Positions 29,482 to 36,738 of a stretch of DNA of 39,881 bases are shown here, piece by piece. Source of the DNA: 2-01-FULL-39-28 sp964436165. Its GTDB lineage: Bacteria > Patescibacteriota > Minisyncoccia > 2-02-FULL-40-12 > GWA2-44-9. A program made the position numbers and the translations under genes. The notes under the pieces are model-generated. The model saw nothing but the letters and a program-made list of their open reading frames with translations. It was not told where the DNA came from and did not search any database. The stretch is from the NCBI GenBank assembly GCA_964436165.1, contig CAYTBY010000008.1, positions 1 through 39,881 of the forward strand, in the 5' to 3' direction. Positions within the stretch are counted from its first letter, which is position 1. Every line of letters begins with the position of its first letter.

Positions 29482-30813
29482 ATGTCCACCAAATGGTATA
29501 TCATCACCCTTCTCGCCCTCGGCCTCCTGACTCGTTTCATGTTTTTCGGCCATCCCAATGAGACTGTCTTCGATGAGGTTCATTTCGGCAAATTTATCTC
29601 GGGTTATTACACCGGGGAGTATTTTTTTGATATTCATCCGCCTCTTGGAAAGCTGGCCATAGCCGGTTTTGCCAAGCTCTCCAACTTTGAGCCTGGCTTT
29701 GCCTTCGCTGAAATAGGCAATAAATATCCCGATAAGCAATACATGATCCTGAGATTTCTACCCTCCTTAGCTGGAGCATTGTTGCCTCTAGTAATCTTCC
29801 TTCTGGCTATGGAAATGGGCTTTGCCCCTCTATATGCCTTTGCGGCTGGCGTATTAATAGTCCTTGAAAACGGCATTCTCACCCAATCCCACTACATTTT
29901 AATGGATTCCTTCCTGCTTCTGTTCGGTTTTGCCTCTCTTTTATTCTATTTTCGATATACAAAATACAATATACAAAATACTAAATACTTGTTTTTATTC
30001 GGCCTATTCAGTGGCCTGGCCATATCCGTTAAATGGACTGGCCTGGGATTTTTAGCCCTTCCTCTCATATTTGAGTTCATAACAATAATTTGGAACAAAA
30101 AATTTAAATCCCTCATAACTGTCTTACTGCCTCCGCTCGCCACTGCTATTTTAATATATTTTATATTCTTTACCGCCCACCTGGTAGTACTTAATAAATC
30201 CGGCCCGGGTGATGCTTTCATGAGCCAGGGATTCCAGAAAACACTGACTGGCAATAAACATGAAAGCGATGGCAATGTTAAACCGTCTAATATTCTCCAA
30301 AAATTCAATGAATTGAACGTCGAGATGTATAAAGCCAACCAGCGCCTGACCGCCGAACATCCCTATTCAAGCGCTTGGTATACCTGGCCGTTTATGACCA
30401 GAACGATATATTATTGGGTGGATTCCAATTCCCGCATTTACCTCATTGGAAATCCGGTCATTTGGTGGCTGGCAACAGTAGCCATCTTGTTTTTGATAGC
30501 CAATTATATGGCAAATTTTAAAAATTCTTTTAAATTCCTGCCGACCTTCTTGATTTCCGGCTATGTCTTGAACTTACTGCCCTTTATCGGCGTTAAAAGA
30601 GTAATGTTTCTCTATCATTACTTTACTGCCCTTATATTTTCGATTCTTATCTTGATTTATTTTTTAAATACAAGAAAAAGTTCCAAGTGGATTATTGGAA
30701 CTTTGATCGCTATAAGTACGATATCATTCTTCTATTTCGCTCCTCTCAACTACGGCCTTGAACTCTCGCCGAAGGCCTACGAAGCCAGGGTTTGGCTCGA
30801 CTCTTGGAAATAG
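29482..30813 (+). CDS. PMT-family glycosyltransferase (GT39-like)
   Basis: The 443-aa integral membrane protein has about ten hydrophobic segments and the PMT motif FDEVHFGKF near residue 32, followed by FFDIHPPLGKLAIAG. The family (dolichyl-phosphate-mannose-protein mannosyltransferase/ArnT-like) moves a sugar from a lipid carrier to protein or lipid on the outer side of the membrane. An in-frame AT-rich motif (YTKYNIQNTKY, ~29956-29990) is inserted in a loop. TATCAT lies ~7 nt before the ATG, so the message may be leaderless. Confidence 0.85.
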   Translation: MSTKWYIITLLALGLLTRFMFFGHPNETVFDEVHFGKFISGYYTGEYFFDIHPPLGKLAIAGFAKLSNFEPGFAFAEIGNKYPDKQYMILRFLPSLAGALLPLVIFLLAMEMGFAPLYAFAAGVLIVLENGILTQSHYILMDSFLLLFGFASLLFYFRYTKYNIQNTKYLFLFGLFSGLAISVKWTGLGFLALPLIFEFITIIWNKKFKSLITVLLPPLATAILIYFIFFTAHLVVLNKSGPGDAFMSQGFQKTLTGNKHESDGNVKPSNILQKFNELNVEMYKANQRLTAEHPYSSAWYTWPFMTRTIYYWVDSNSRIYLIGNPVIWWLATVAILFLIANYMANFKNSFKFLPTFLISGYVLNLLPFIGVKRVMFLYHYFTALIFSILILIYFLNTRKSSKWIIGTLIAISTISFFYFAPLNYGLELSPKAYEARVWLDSWK

Positions 30814-30818
30814 TTTAC

Positions 30819-30984
30819 GGCAGATACGGATGTCCTCTCGCTACCGTTTGAGCTCCCAGCGAGAGCTCTCACTGCGCCGCTCCTTCGCTCTAAATAATCA
30901 TGTTAAACATCCGATGTTTAACATGATTATTTAACCCTGCCCGCTCAGTCGCGGATGCGCGCTCCGAGAACATCCATATCTGCC
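30819..30984. repeat. Foldback element (E3)
   Basis: Outer arms GGCAGATACGGATGT/ACATCCATATCTGCC frame an inner perfect 19-bp stem at 30892-30932 (AAATAATCATGTTAAACAT with loop CCG). No coding capacity. It begins just behind the PMT stop and may also end its transcription. Confidence 0.75.
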
Positions 30985-31012
30985 TAACATCCACGTAAAG
31001 ATTCACAAAAAT

Positions 31013-31033
31013 CAAAAAGCGGGTTGTCCCCGC
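31013..31033 (-). terminator. Intrinsic terminator
   Basis: GCGGG/CCCGC stem with T run on the minus strand, directly after the gene at 31035-31466. Confidence 0.75.
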
Positions 31034-31034
31034 G

Positions 31035-31466
31035 TTAATTTCTGGCTTTCCTCACTTTGAAACGAATTGAATGCCTGCCATTGCTATATGTTGTAGCAGG
31101 CCGTTCTTTTGTTCTGATAATGACTGGCTCTGTCTCAACTGCTTCCATTTCACCCCACCTTGTTAAAATCTTATAAACTTGAAGTTGCAATTGAGATCTT
31201 CCGTTCATACAATTGACCGCGTAAACAATAATAATATCCACTCTCGCCCCATCAAGAGCTACAACATGACCATATTCATTAACGGCTGCTTTTCTAAGGT
31301 AGCCAGACACGATTTGACCTATCTTATGAGTTTCAGATGAAATCATCTCTGGTAAATTAACAGTAACCTCTTGTATCCCAGCACCGTTAAAACTATTGTG
31401 TCCATAGGCAAAAGAATTACCTCCAAGGAGCAAATAAACCATAACCAAACTAAGAAATTTCCTCAT
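31035..31466 (-). CDS. Secreted hypothetical protein (143 aa)
   Basis: A signal peptide is visible (MRKFLSLVMVYLLLGGNSFA, cleavage near residue 20-22). The mature part is beta-rich with no recognised motif and ends in a basic tail (RHSIRFKVRKARN). It is a single-gene unit with terminator; a GAGGTGAGCG ribosome-binding site lies before the ATG. Function unknown, likely extracytoplasmic. Confidence 0.6.
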   Translation of the reverse strand: MRKFLSLVMVYLLLGGNSFAYGHNSFNGAGIQEVTVNLPEMISSETHKIGQIVSGYLRKAAVNEYGHVVALDGARVDIIIVYAVNCMNGRSQLQLQVYKILTRWGEMEAVETEPVIIRTKERPATTYSNGRHSIRFKVRKARN

Positions 31467-31539
31467 TCGCTCACCTCTTTTTAGTTCTCAACGAACGCCC
31501 CCATATCTTACCGAACAGAATCAGCTTGTCAATGTCTTT

Positions 31540-31579
31540 CCCGACAAATAAAATCGCTATAGCAATCTTATTTGTCGGG
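31540..31579. repeat. Hairpin CCCGACAAATAA
   Basis: CCCGACAAATAAAAT pairs with ATCTTATTTGTCGGG around GCTATAGC. It lies between two minus-strand genes and could end the upstream one. Confidence 0.6.
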
Positions 31580-31617
31580 ATCAGTTTTGGTTAAAATTAA
31601 CTCAGTTTTTATGTGGC

Positions 31618-32196
31618 TTAGTTTTTATGCATATGCACCGATAACTCTTCTAGCGCATCTGATACCCCTATTTTTACTGCCTGTTTTTTAAGGTAGGTCA
31701 TATCTAATATTTTTCCTGAAGATTTTAAAACCGACCCTACATCTTCTAGCTGGACGTGCAGTCCACCCTGCTTGTACCACTCTAGTTTGTTGAGTATCAG
31801 ATCTTCGGGTGATATAAAATATATCTTCACACTCTCAACATTCTTTAATATTCTCCGATTAAATTCAGAGATTGATTTTTCATTATTTTTGGCAACCCAA
31901 AAATCAACTTTTAAACCGCTATCAGGATCAATAAAATTAAACTCACCCTTACTTCGTATAGCTTCTCTGGCTGTATCTTCGTCAATATATCCTAATTTAG
32001 AAATTTTCCTTAAGGCTTTTGCAAGTAAGATAACTTGAGATTCAAGGATCTTAATTACAATGTCTATATCCGAAGTAGAACGAGGAGTACCCCAAACCGC
32101 CCTGGCAAGTCCGCCAGTAATAAAATAATCTATTTTGAGTTGATCAAGAATAGATACCGTTTGGATGAGTAGCTTTTCGGGATTTACTATTTTCAC
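31618..32196 (-). CDS. Nucleotidyltransferase-fold protein
   Basis: The 192-aa protein shows the nucleotidyltransferase signature YFITGGLARAVWG followed by STSDIDIVI (GG ... DxD) and a third acidic residue in GLKVDFWV. This is the fold used by MNT/AbiEii-type and minimal nucleotidyltransferases. Its start overlaps the upstream 64-aa gene by ~53 nt, as in two-gene toxin-antitoxin or nucleotidyltransferase modules. The substrate is unknown. Confidence 0.75.
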   Translation of the reverse strand: MKIVNPEKLLIQTVSILDQLKIDYFITGGLARAVWGTPRSTSDIDIVIKILESQVILLAKALRKISKLGYIDEDTAREAIRSKGEFNFIDPDSGLKVDFWVAKNNEKSISEFNRRILKNVESVKIYFISPEDLILNKLEWYKQGGLHVQLEDVGSVLKSSGKILDMTYLKKQAVKIGVSDALEELSVHMHKN

Positions 32197-32338
32197 TAAG
32201 GTTATGAAGTTTTAGGCAAAGCATGGTCAATTCAGAAGCCAGTTTTATCTTTTTATCTGCCGACATCCGCGCAAAAATCTCGTCTTGTATCTCCTGGCCG
32301 GTCTTATTTTTCCACTTTTTAACCGAATATTTCTTCAT
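32144..32338 (-). CDS. Small partner of nucleotidyltransferase (64 aa)
   Basis: The 64-aa basic helical protein (KKYSVKKWKNKTGQEIQDEIFARMSADKK) precedes and overlaps the nucleotidyltransferase gene. I prefer the ATG at 32338, where the basic start fits better than the hydrophobic upstream extension to 32371. It may be the paired regulator or antitoxin; this is an inference from layout. Confidence 0.55.
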   Translation of the reverse strand: MKKYSVKKWKNKTGQEIQDEIFARMSADKKIKLASELTMLCLKLHNLSENSKSRKATHPNGIYS

Positions 32339-32368
32339 TAATTTTAATATAACACAAACCTTAAGAAA

Positions 32369-32389
32369 CAAAAAACGGCTTGCGCCGCT
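32369..32389 (-). terminator. Intrinsic terminator
   Basis: CGGC-GCAA-GCCG stem with T run on the minus strand, downstream of the gene at 32399-32830. Confidence 0.65.
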
Positions 32390-32398
32390 TTCTAATAA

Positions 32399-32830
32399 CT
32401 ACCCGCTCTTGAATTTCCCGAAGAACTTGGCAAAGGTCTCCTTATTATCCTTGCTGACCACGAATTCCCAAGTTGCCAGAACACCCAAAAGAACTGTAAA
32501 TATGTGGGATATAGCCATAAAAGCCCCCAGACCGTTGCCATCAAGATCAGTAAAGTCGTAGACGGCCCAAAAAGAATCTGCGGCAACCCACAAATTGCCC
32601 GGTACTACCGCAATGAGAGGAACAGACTTTCTATCTAGCCCTATCGTGGCATAGACCAGCGATACGATACTGAATAAAATAGCCAAAACAGCGAATGGCA
32701 CGATCATAAACATGGTTAACCTGATATCCAGATTCCAAACAACGTACATATAAACCCAAGCCAAAACCCCAATACTTTCAAGAAACCAAAATCTTTTCAG
32801 TTTCTCTTCCATCCCTATCCCCTTTTTCAA
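32399..32830 (-). CDS. Four-helix membrane protein (143 aa)
   Basis: The protein has about four hydrophobic segments (around 18-33, 38-62, 70-90 and 104-123) and short charged ends. No family is recognised. A second Met seven codons in (MEEKLKRFW) may be the real start. It stands alone with terminators on both sides. Confidence 0.6.
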   Translation of the reverse strand: MKKGIGMEEKLKRFWFLESIGVLAWVYMYVVWNLDIRLTMFMIVPFAVLAILFSIVSLVYATIGLDRKSVPLIAVVPGNLWVAADSFWAVYDFTDLDGNGLGAFMAISHIFTVLLGVLATWEFVVSKDNKETFAKFFGKFKSG

Positions 32831-32851
32831 AAATCTTGTACATATTATACC

Positions 32852-32884
32852 AAAAAAAATCAGCCCCGTAAAGGGCTGATTTTT
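32852..32884 (-). terminator. Bidirectional intrinsic terminator
   Basis: AAAAATCAGCCC-GTAA-GGGCTGATTTTT stem; ends sod on the minus strand. Confidence 0.85.
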
Positions 32885-32891
32885 GAGCGAA

Positions 32892-33506
32892 CTAGTCTAA
32901 CTCAAATTTTTTAGCGCGCTGGTAAAACTCCTCTACCTTATCCCAATTAAGATTATCGAAAAATAGTTTTATATAATTTGCCCTATCAGAACCGGTATCT
33001 ATAAAATATGAGTGCTCATACACATCCATAGCGATTATTGGAATCGCACCCCAAATCCCGCCATGATTCTGGGCATCGCAATTGTACTGCATCAGCCTCT
33101 TTTCATGCATATCCCAGGCTAGTATCGCCCATCCGCGAGCCGCCATACCGCAAGCCGAAAAATATGATTTAAATTCATCAAATGAACCCCACTTTTCTTC
33201 AATAGCTCGTACTATCTCACCCCGGGGCACACCATCGCCACCAAGAATTGCAAAATAATTTTCGTGTAAATACACACCGTTAGTAGCAAAGGTCTCACCC
33301 AACTTTAATCCCCTGAGTTCGCTGTATATCTGATTACCCTCGACTTTTCCGCTTTTTCGCAAAGCTCCCAACTTCTCTGAAATTTCATTGGATTTATCAA
33401 CATAGCCCTTATAAAGCTTGTCGTGGTGAATCTCCACCGTACGTTGAGAGATGCCCTTCAATGAGTCAGGGGCATAATTAAGTTCTTTGAAGATTTTCTT
33501 GAGCAT
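32892..33506 (-). CDS. sod: Fe/Mn superoxide dismutase
   Basis: The 204-aa enzyme carries the metal ligands of the Fe/Mn family: His in VEIHHDKLYKGYV, His in YLHENYF, and Asp and His in the signature DVYEHSYFIDTG. It converts superoxide to oxygen and hydrogen peroxide. Signature residue Tyr replaces the usual Trp (DVWEHAY). The metal cannot be told from sequence here. Its presence suggests that the organism meets oxygen. A glutaredoxin lies upstream across a repeat-rich spacer. Confidence 0.93.
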   Translation of the reverse strand: MLKKIFKELNYAPDSLKGISQRTVEIHHDKLYKGYVDKSNEISEKLGALRKSGKVEGNQIYSELRGLKLGETFATNGVYLHENYFAILGGDGVPRGEIVRAIEEKWGSFDEFKSYFSACGMAARGWAILAWDMHEKRLMQYNCDAQNHGGIWGAIPIIAMDVYEHSYFIDTGSDRANYIKLFFDNLNWDKVEEFYQRAKKFELD

Positions 33507-33645
33507 ATTCTTAAATTTCTAATTATTCTAATTTCTAATTAACCTAATCAAATCCTAATGACCCAATGGCTAATGACTAAATTTCCATTTTAGACATTAG
33601 GAATTAAAATATTAGATATTGATTAGAATAATTAGGTTAATTAGG
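33507..33645. repeat. AT-rich intergenic repeat spacer
   Basis: Degenerate copies of TAATTAGGTTAATTAG and TTCTAATTATTCTAATT fill the spacer between grx and sod, partly as an inverted repeat. No gene seen. Confidence 0.65.
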
Positions 33646-33879
33646 TTAATTTAAATGTAATATTTCATCAATTTTCTCCTTATCAAATCCTATCACAATC
33701 TTCCCGCCAATATCCAAAACCGGCACACCCATTTGGCCGCTTTTTTCTATCATTTCTTTCTGGGCCTTCTCGTCGCTCGAAACATCTATACTCTCAAATT
33801 CTATGCCCTTTTCCTGTAAATATGCTTTGGCTTTCTTACACCAGGGACAGGTTGGGGTTGAATATACTTTAACCATCAT
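33646..33879 (-). CDS. Glutaredoxin-like protein
   Basis: The 77-aa protein has the CPWC active site at residues ~11-14, the cis-Pro in MGVPVLDIGG and the length of NrdH/Glrx-type redoxins. It reduces disulfides in the cytosol, perhaps with thioredoxin reductase (trxB, 28392-29375) as electron source. It precedes sod on the same strand. Confidence 0.9.
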   Translation of the reverse strand: MMVKVYSTPTCPWCKKAKAYLQEKGIEFESIDVSSDEKAQKEMIEKSGQMGVPVLDIGGKIVIGFDKEKIDEILHLN

Positions 33880-33984
33880 ATGTCATTGTATTATAACATA
33901 GCAGCCTGAAATACCACAAATTGCTATATGATGAAGAATATGATAACATAAGCCCCAGTACATTAATTCAGGACGGTAAAACTC

Positions 33985-34683
33985 ATGAAAAAAGCCGTTT
34001 TATTAGTCCTTCTGTGTCTACTTTTTTCTTTAAAAACCAACGCCCAGGAAGCATGCTGCATTAACTTATCAGCTAATCAGATAATGTCCGCAGCTGTAAC
34101 CCATACACGCGAGAATGATCGACTAAAACAAGCACGCCTCATATACAACGAGGTATCAACTCAGAAAGAATTTAACTATAAGGGGGATAAACTATCCGCC
34201 AAGGAAGAAGCGGAAACCATAGACGGGCTACGAAGCCGGCTAGCCGGATTTGATCTAAGTATTGGCGAATTGCTACAAATCCTTGTCGTCAAACATCAGT
34301 TTTCAGAACCAGAAGAAGTGATACTTAATAATAAATCTTACTGGCTCATCAATTTCTATCCCAAATCTGGCCTGATTGACAACACAACCGAGAACAAATT
34401 CCTAAACCGACTTCAGGGGAAAATATGGCTGGATGTCCAAAATAACTCATTGTGGCGAGTAGAAGCACAGATATCTGAAAGTAGAGCCTTCTCTTTTAGA
34501 ACCTGGAAATTACTAGGCTTAGTACCCATTCACGTCAAAAGTTTCAAACTGACTTTTCAGCAGATAGAATACATGGGCATAATGGTTGAAAACAGCATTC
34601 AAGTAGAAGCAAAATATGTGGTACTATCGGAAACCAGAACCAGAAAATACGATTTCCAATATAGTAACTACCGACTCAAATAA
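33985..34683 (+). CDS. Secreted hypothetical protein (232 aa)
   Basis: A clear signal peptide (MKKAVLLVLLCLLFSLKTNAQ, cleavage after NA) precedes a ~210-aa exported part. The region WLDVQNNSLWRVEAQI and the alternating beta pattern faintly recall LolA/outer-membrane-lipoprotein-sorting folds, but the match is weak and CPR cells lack a classical outer membrane. It has its own terminator. Such a protein could be a recent acquisition. Confidence 0.6.
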   Translation: MKKAVLLVLLCLLFSLKTNAQEACCINLSANQIMSAAVTHTRENDRLKQARLIYNEVSTQKEFNYKGDKLSAKEEAETIDGLRSRLAGFDLSIGELLQILVVKHQFSEPEEVILNNKSYWLINFYPKSGLIDNTTENKFLNRLQGKIWLDVQNNSLWRVEAQISESRAFSFRTWKLLGLVPIHVKSFKLTFQQIEYMGIMVENSIQVEAKYVVLSETRTRKYDFQYSNYRLK

Positions 34684-34712
34684 AGGATCTGCTACCCGGC
34701 CGATCCTTTTTT
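34683..34712 (+). terminator. Intrinsic terminator
   Basis: AAAGGATC/GATCCTTT stem followed by T run, starting in the stop codon of the secreted protein gene. Confidence 0.85.
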
Positions 34713-34717
34713 AAATC

Positions 34718-35986
34718 ATGGAAAATTTTAAAATCATTAAAAAAGACAAACGCTCCAAGGCCCGGCTGGGTGTTTTAACCACGCCTCATGGCACGATAAA
34801 GACCCCGTCTTATATCTTTGTCGGAACATATGGCCAGATAAGAAATCTCTCTCCGGCAGACATCAAAAAAACTAAAACCCAGATTATCATCGCCAACACC
34901 TTCCATCTTTGGCCGAAAATTACAAATTACAAGTTACAAATTACAAACAAATCACAAATTAGAAATACCAAATCCCAAACTTTTTTAACCGAAAAACTTG
35001 GTAACATGCCCACTATGACTGATAGCGGGGGTTTCCAGGTTTTATCTTTGGCCTTTAGCAACAAAAATAAAGTCGGTAAATTCATGACTGGTTCTTTTAA
35101 GGAGGGTAAAATTCTGAAACGGGATAAAATAAAGATAACTCCAGATGGGGTATATTTTGTTTTTGACAACAAAAAAATGTTTCTGGGACCAGAATTATCC
35201 ATAAAACTCCAGCAAAAAATCGGAGCTGATATAATTTTTACTTTTGACCAGATTACATCCCCGCTTGATAGCTACGCTTACAACAAAAAAGCCGTAGAAA
35301 TGACGGATAAATGGGCAAAAATATGCCTAACAACCCACAGAAGCCTTGCTTCTGGAAGTTCCAGAAGCAAGGCTTCTGGAAAACGGGAAAAACAGATGTT
35401 ATTCGGCATCGTCCAAGGCGGATTATTTAAAGACTTGCGTATTCAAAGTGCAAAATCCATCGGCTTAATGCCTTTTGATGGCTTCGGCATCGGCGGCTCT
35501 TATACCAAAAAACAAATAGCTAAAGTTTTAAAATGGATAATCCCCTATCTGCCCGAAGAAAAACCTAGACATTTACTCGGAGTTGGCAAAGTCGAAGATA
35601 TATTTGAAGCCATCGAAAATGGCATAGACACTTTTGACTGCGTCATTCCGACCCGAGAAGCCCGCCACGGCCGACTCTATACCACAACCGGCCATATCGA
35701 TATCCGCAAAGGAAAATATTTAAATGACGAGAAATTGATTGAAAAGAACTGCGGCTGTCCAACCTGTTCTTCTAAAGTTACCCGTTCTAAGATTAAAGAA
35801 TTGATAAAAAATAAAAATAAAGCTCTCTATGCGAAGGGTCAACGTTACTGTCTAATGCACAACATGTGGTTCTTCAATAGTTTGCTTGAGAATATCCGAA
35901 ACTCAATAGCCAAAGACAAATTCAGAGAATTCAAAAATAAATTTCTATCAGATTATACAAATTCCTCATATGAGGAATTTGTATAA
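34718..35986 (+). CDS. tgt: Queuine tRNA-ribosyltransferase (tRNA-guanine transglycosylase)
   Basis: The 422-aa enzyme has the catalytic Asp in MTDSGGFQVLSL, the FGIVQGG motif, the second Asp in DTFDCVIPTREARHGRLYT, and zinc ligands CGCPTC plus a His. It exchanges G34 for a queuine precursor in tRNAs with GUN anticodons, including tRNA-Tyr. Two in-frame inserts are seen: ~22 residues of AT-rich repeat (ITNYKLQITNKSQIRN, 34916-34985) before the TDSGG motif, and the SKASG palindrome pair (35338-35379). The last codons lie in a 46-nt palindrome. Confidence 0.93.
   Translation: MENFKIIKKDKRSKARLGVLTTPHGTIKTPSYIFVGTYGQIRNLSPADIKKTKTQIIIANTFHLWPKITNYKLQITNKSQIRNTKSQTFLTEKLGNMPTMTDSGGFQVLSLAFSNKNKVGKFMTGSFKEGKILKRDKIKITPDGVYFVFDNKKMFLGPELSIKLQQKIGADIIFTFDQITSPLDSYAYNKKAVEMTDKWAKICLTTHRSLASGSSRSKASGKREKQMLFGIVQGGLFKDLRIQSAKSIGLMPFDGFGIGGSYTKKQIAKVLKWIIPYLPEEKPRHLLGVGKVEDIFEAIENGIDTFDCVIPTREARHGRLYTTTGHIDIRKGKYLNDEKLIEKNCGCPTCSSKVTRSKIKELIKNKNKALYAKGQRYCLMHNMWFFNSLLENIRNSIAKDKFREFKNKFLSDYTNSSYEEFV
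34916..34985. repeat. AT-rich tandem motif inside tgt
   Basis: Degenerate copies of AAATTACAA encode ITNYKLQITNKSQ in frame. The same motif forms the spacer at 24240-24360. Confidence 0.85.
35338..35379. repeat. Paired SKASG palindromes inside tgt
   Basis: CAGAAGC-CTT-GCTTCTGG followed by the opposite orientation CCAGAAGC-AAG-GCTTCTGG (35361-35379), in frame. Confidence 0.9.
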
Positions 35987-35992
35987 TCTGAT
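35947..35992. terminator. Perfect 46-nt palindrome at the end of tgt
   Basis: ATCAGATTATACAAATTCCT pairs over 23 bp around CATATG. It spans the last 13 codons and the stop of tgt. It probably terminates tgt, though the following T run is short. The next promoter begins at 35993. Confidence 0.75.
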
Positions 35993-36021
35993 TTGACAAA
36001 ATTCAATGTTTAGATTATCAT
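35993..36021 (+). promoter_or_regulatory. Promoter of the 103-aa gene
   Basis: TTGACA (35993-35998) and TATCAT (36016-36021), 17-nt spacer. A strong AAGGAGG ribosome-binding site precedes the ATG at 36057. Confidence 0.75.
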
Positions 36022-36056
36022 ATACTCGCGCGTAAATAAGCCAAAAAGGAGGCAAA

Positions 36057-36368
36057 ATGCGCAAAATAGTTATCCCGTTTTTGGCAGCTATGGCACTCAT
36101 TGCAGCATTTGCTCTGGTTGTTTTTATTGGATCGTTTTATTTTTCACAATCAACCAAAGTCGAAGCCCAATCGCTACAAAGGTTTCAATTTGAAGCAGTC
36201 GGAAGTTGGACCAACGACGGTAGAACTGATCGTGGAGGATTTGGTACTATTTCTTTTAAAGTCGCTGCCATTTGTGATACTAAGAATGGTAATCTAATAT
36301 ATATTTCTGGCGGTAGTCAAAGTGCTCCGGCAGTAGTTCCTAATGGTTGCCAAAAGAATCCCCGCTAA
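36057..36368 (+). CDS. Exported hypothetical protein (103 aa)
   Basis: The N-terminal hydrophobic helix (residues ~4-29) could be a signal or an anchor; VEAQS at ~35-39 could be a cleavage site. The exported part is ~65 residues with two Cys (AICDTK and NGCQK) that may form a disulfide. It is one of few genes in this window with a full Shine-Dalgarno site. It has a promoter and terminator of its own. Function unknown. Confidence 0.65.
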   Translation: MRKIVIPFLAAMALIAAFALVVFIGSFYFSQSTKVEAQSLQRFQFEAVGSWTNDGRTDRGGFGTISFKVAAICDTKNGNLIYISGGSQSAPAVVPNGCQKNPR

Positions 36369-36376
36369 GTAAGCCA

Positions 36377-36404
36377 AACCCAGACAAGTGTCTGGGTGTT
36401 TTTT
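36377..36404 (+). terminator. Intrinsic terminator
   Basis: ACCCAGACA-TGTCTGGGT stem with T run. Confidence 0.9.
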
Positions 36405-36418
36405 ATTTCCAAAATCCA

Positions 36419-36449
36419 TACTACATACTACGTGCTACATACTACATTC
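36419..36449. repeat. ACTACATACTACGTGC-type repeat
   Basis: Short tandem-like motif of CTACATACTAC units between converging genes. No gene seen. Confidence 0.6.
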
Positions 36450-36453
36450 TTCC

Positions 36454-36738
36454 TTACGGAACCATCGGCACACTCTTCTCATCATGGCCTGGCATTTTTT
36501 TGGAGAAGTGATACAAATATAGGATTTCCAAAATACCTAAAGTATTAATGACCAATAAAGCAATAAACCACCATTTATGATCATGCTTAGCCGCATACCA
36601 AAGAGCCTGGTACTTCCAATAAAGAGTCCAGATTACTAACAGAAGCATTATCGGACCCCAAATAAGTCCTCCGCCCATTCCGGCGCCAAATGGCCCCCAA
36701 GCTGACATCCCGTCAAAACCACCCATAAAGTTTGCCAT
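36454..36738 (-). CDS. DUF5652-family membrane protein
   Basis: The 94-aa protein has a Gly/Met-rich start and two membrane helices (about 27-42 and 55-75). The stretch LWYAAKHDHKWWFIALLVINTLGILEILYL fits the DUF5652 pattern common in CPR genomes. Function unknown. It overlaps the end of nfo by one base, so the two are co-transcribed. Confidence 0.8.
   Translation of the reverse strand: MANFMGGFDGMSAWGPFGAGMGGGLIWGPIMLLLVIWTLYWKYQALWYAAKHDHKWWFIALLVINTLGILEILYLYHFSKKMPGHDEKSVPMVP

Noticed and set aside
33985..34683. LolA-type lipoprotein carrier
   Set aside because: Only a faint pattern of beta strands matches; no family motif was seen, so it is left as a secreted protein of unknown role.
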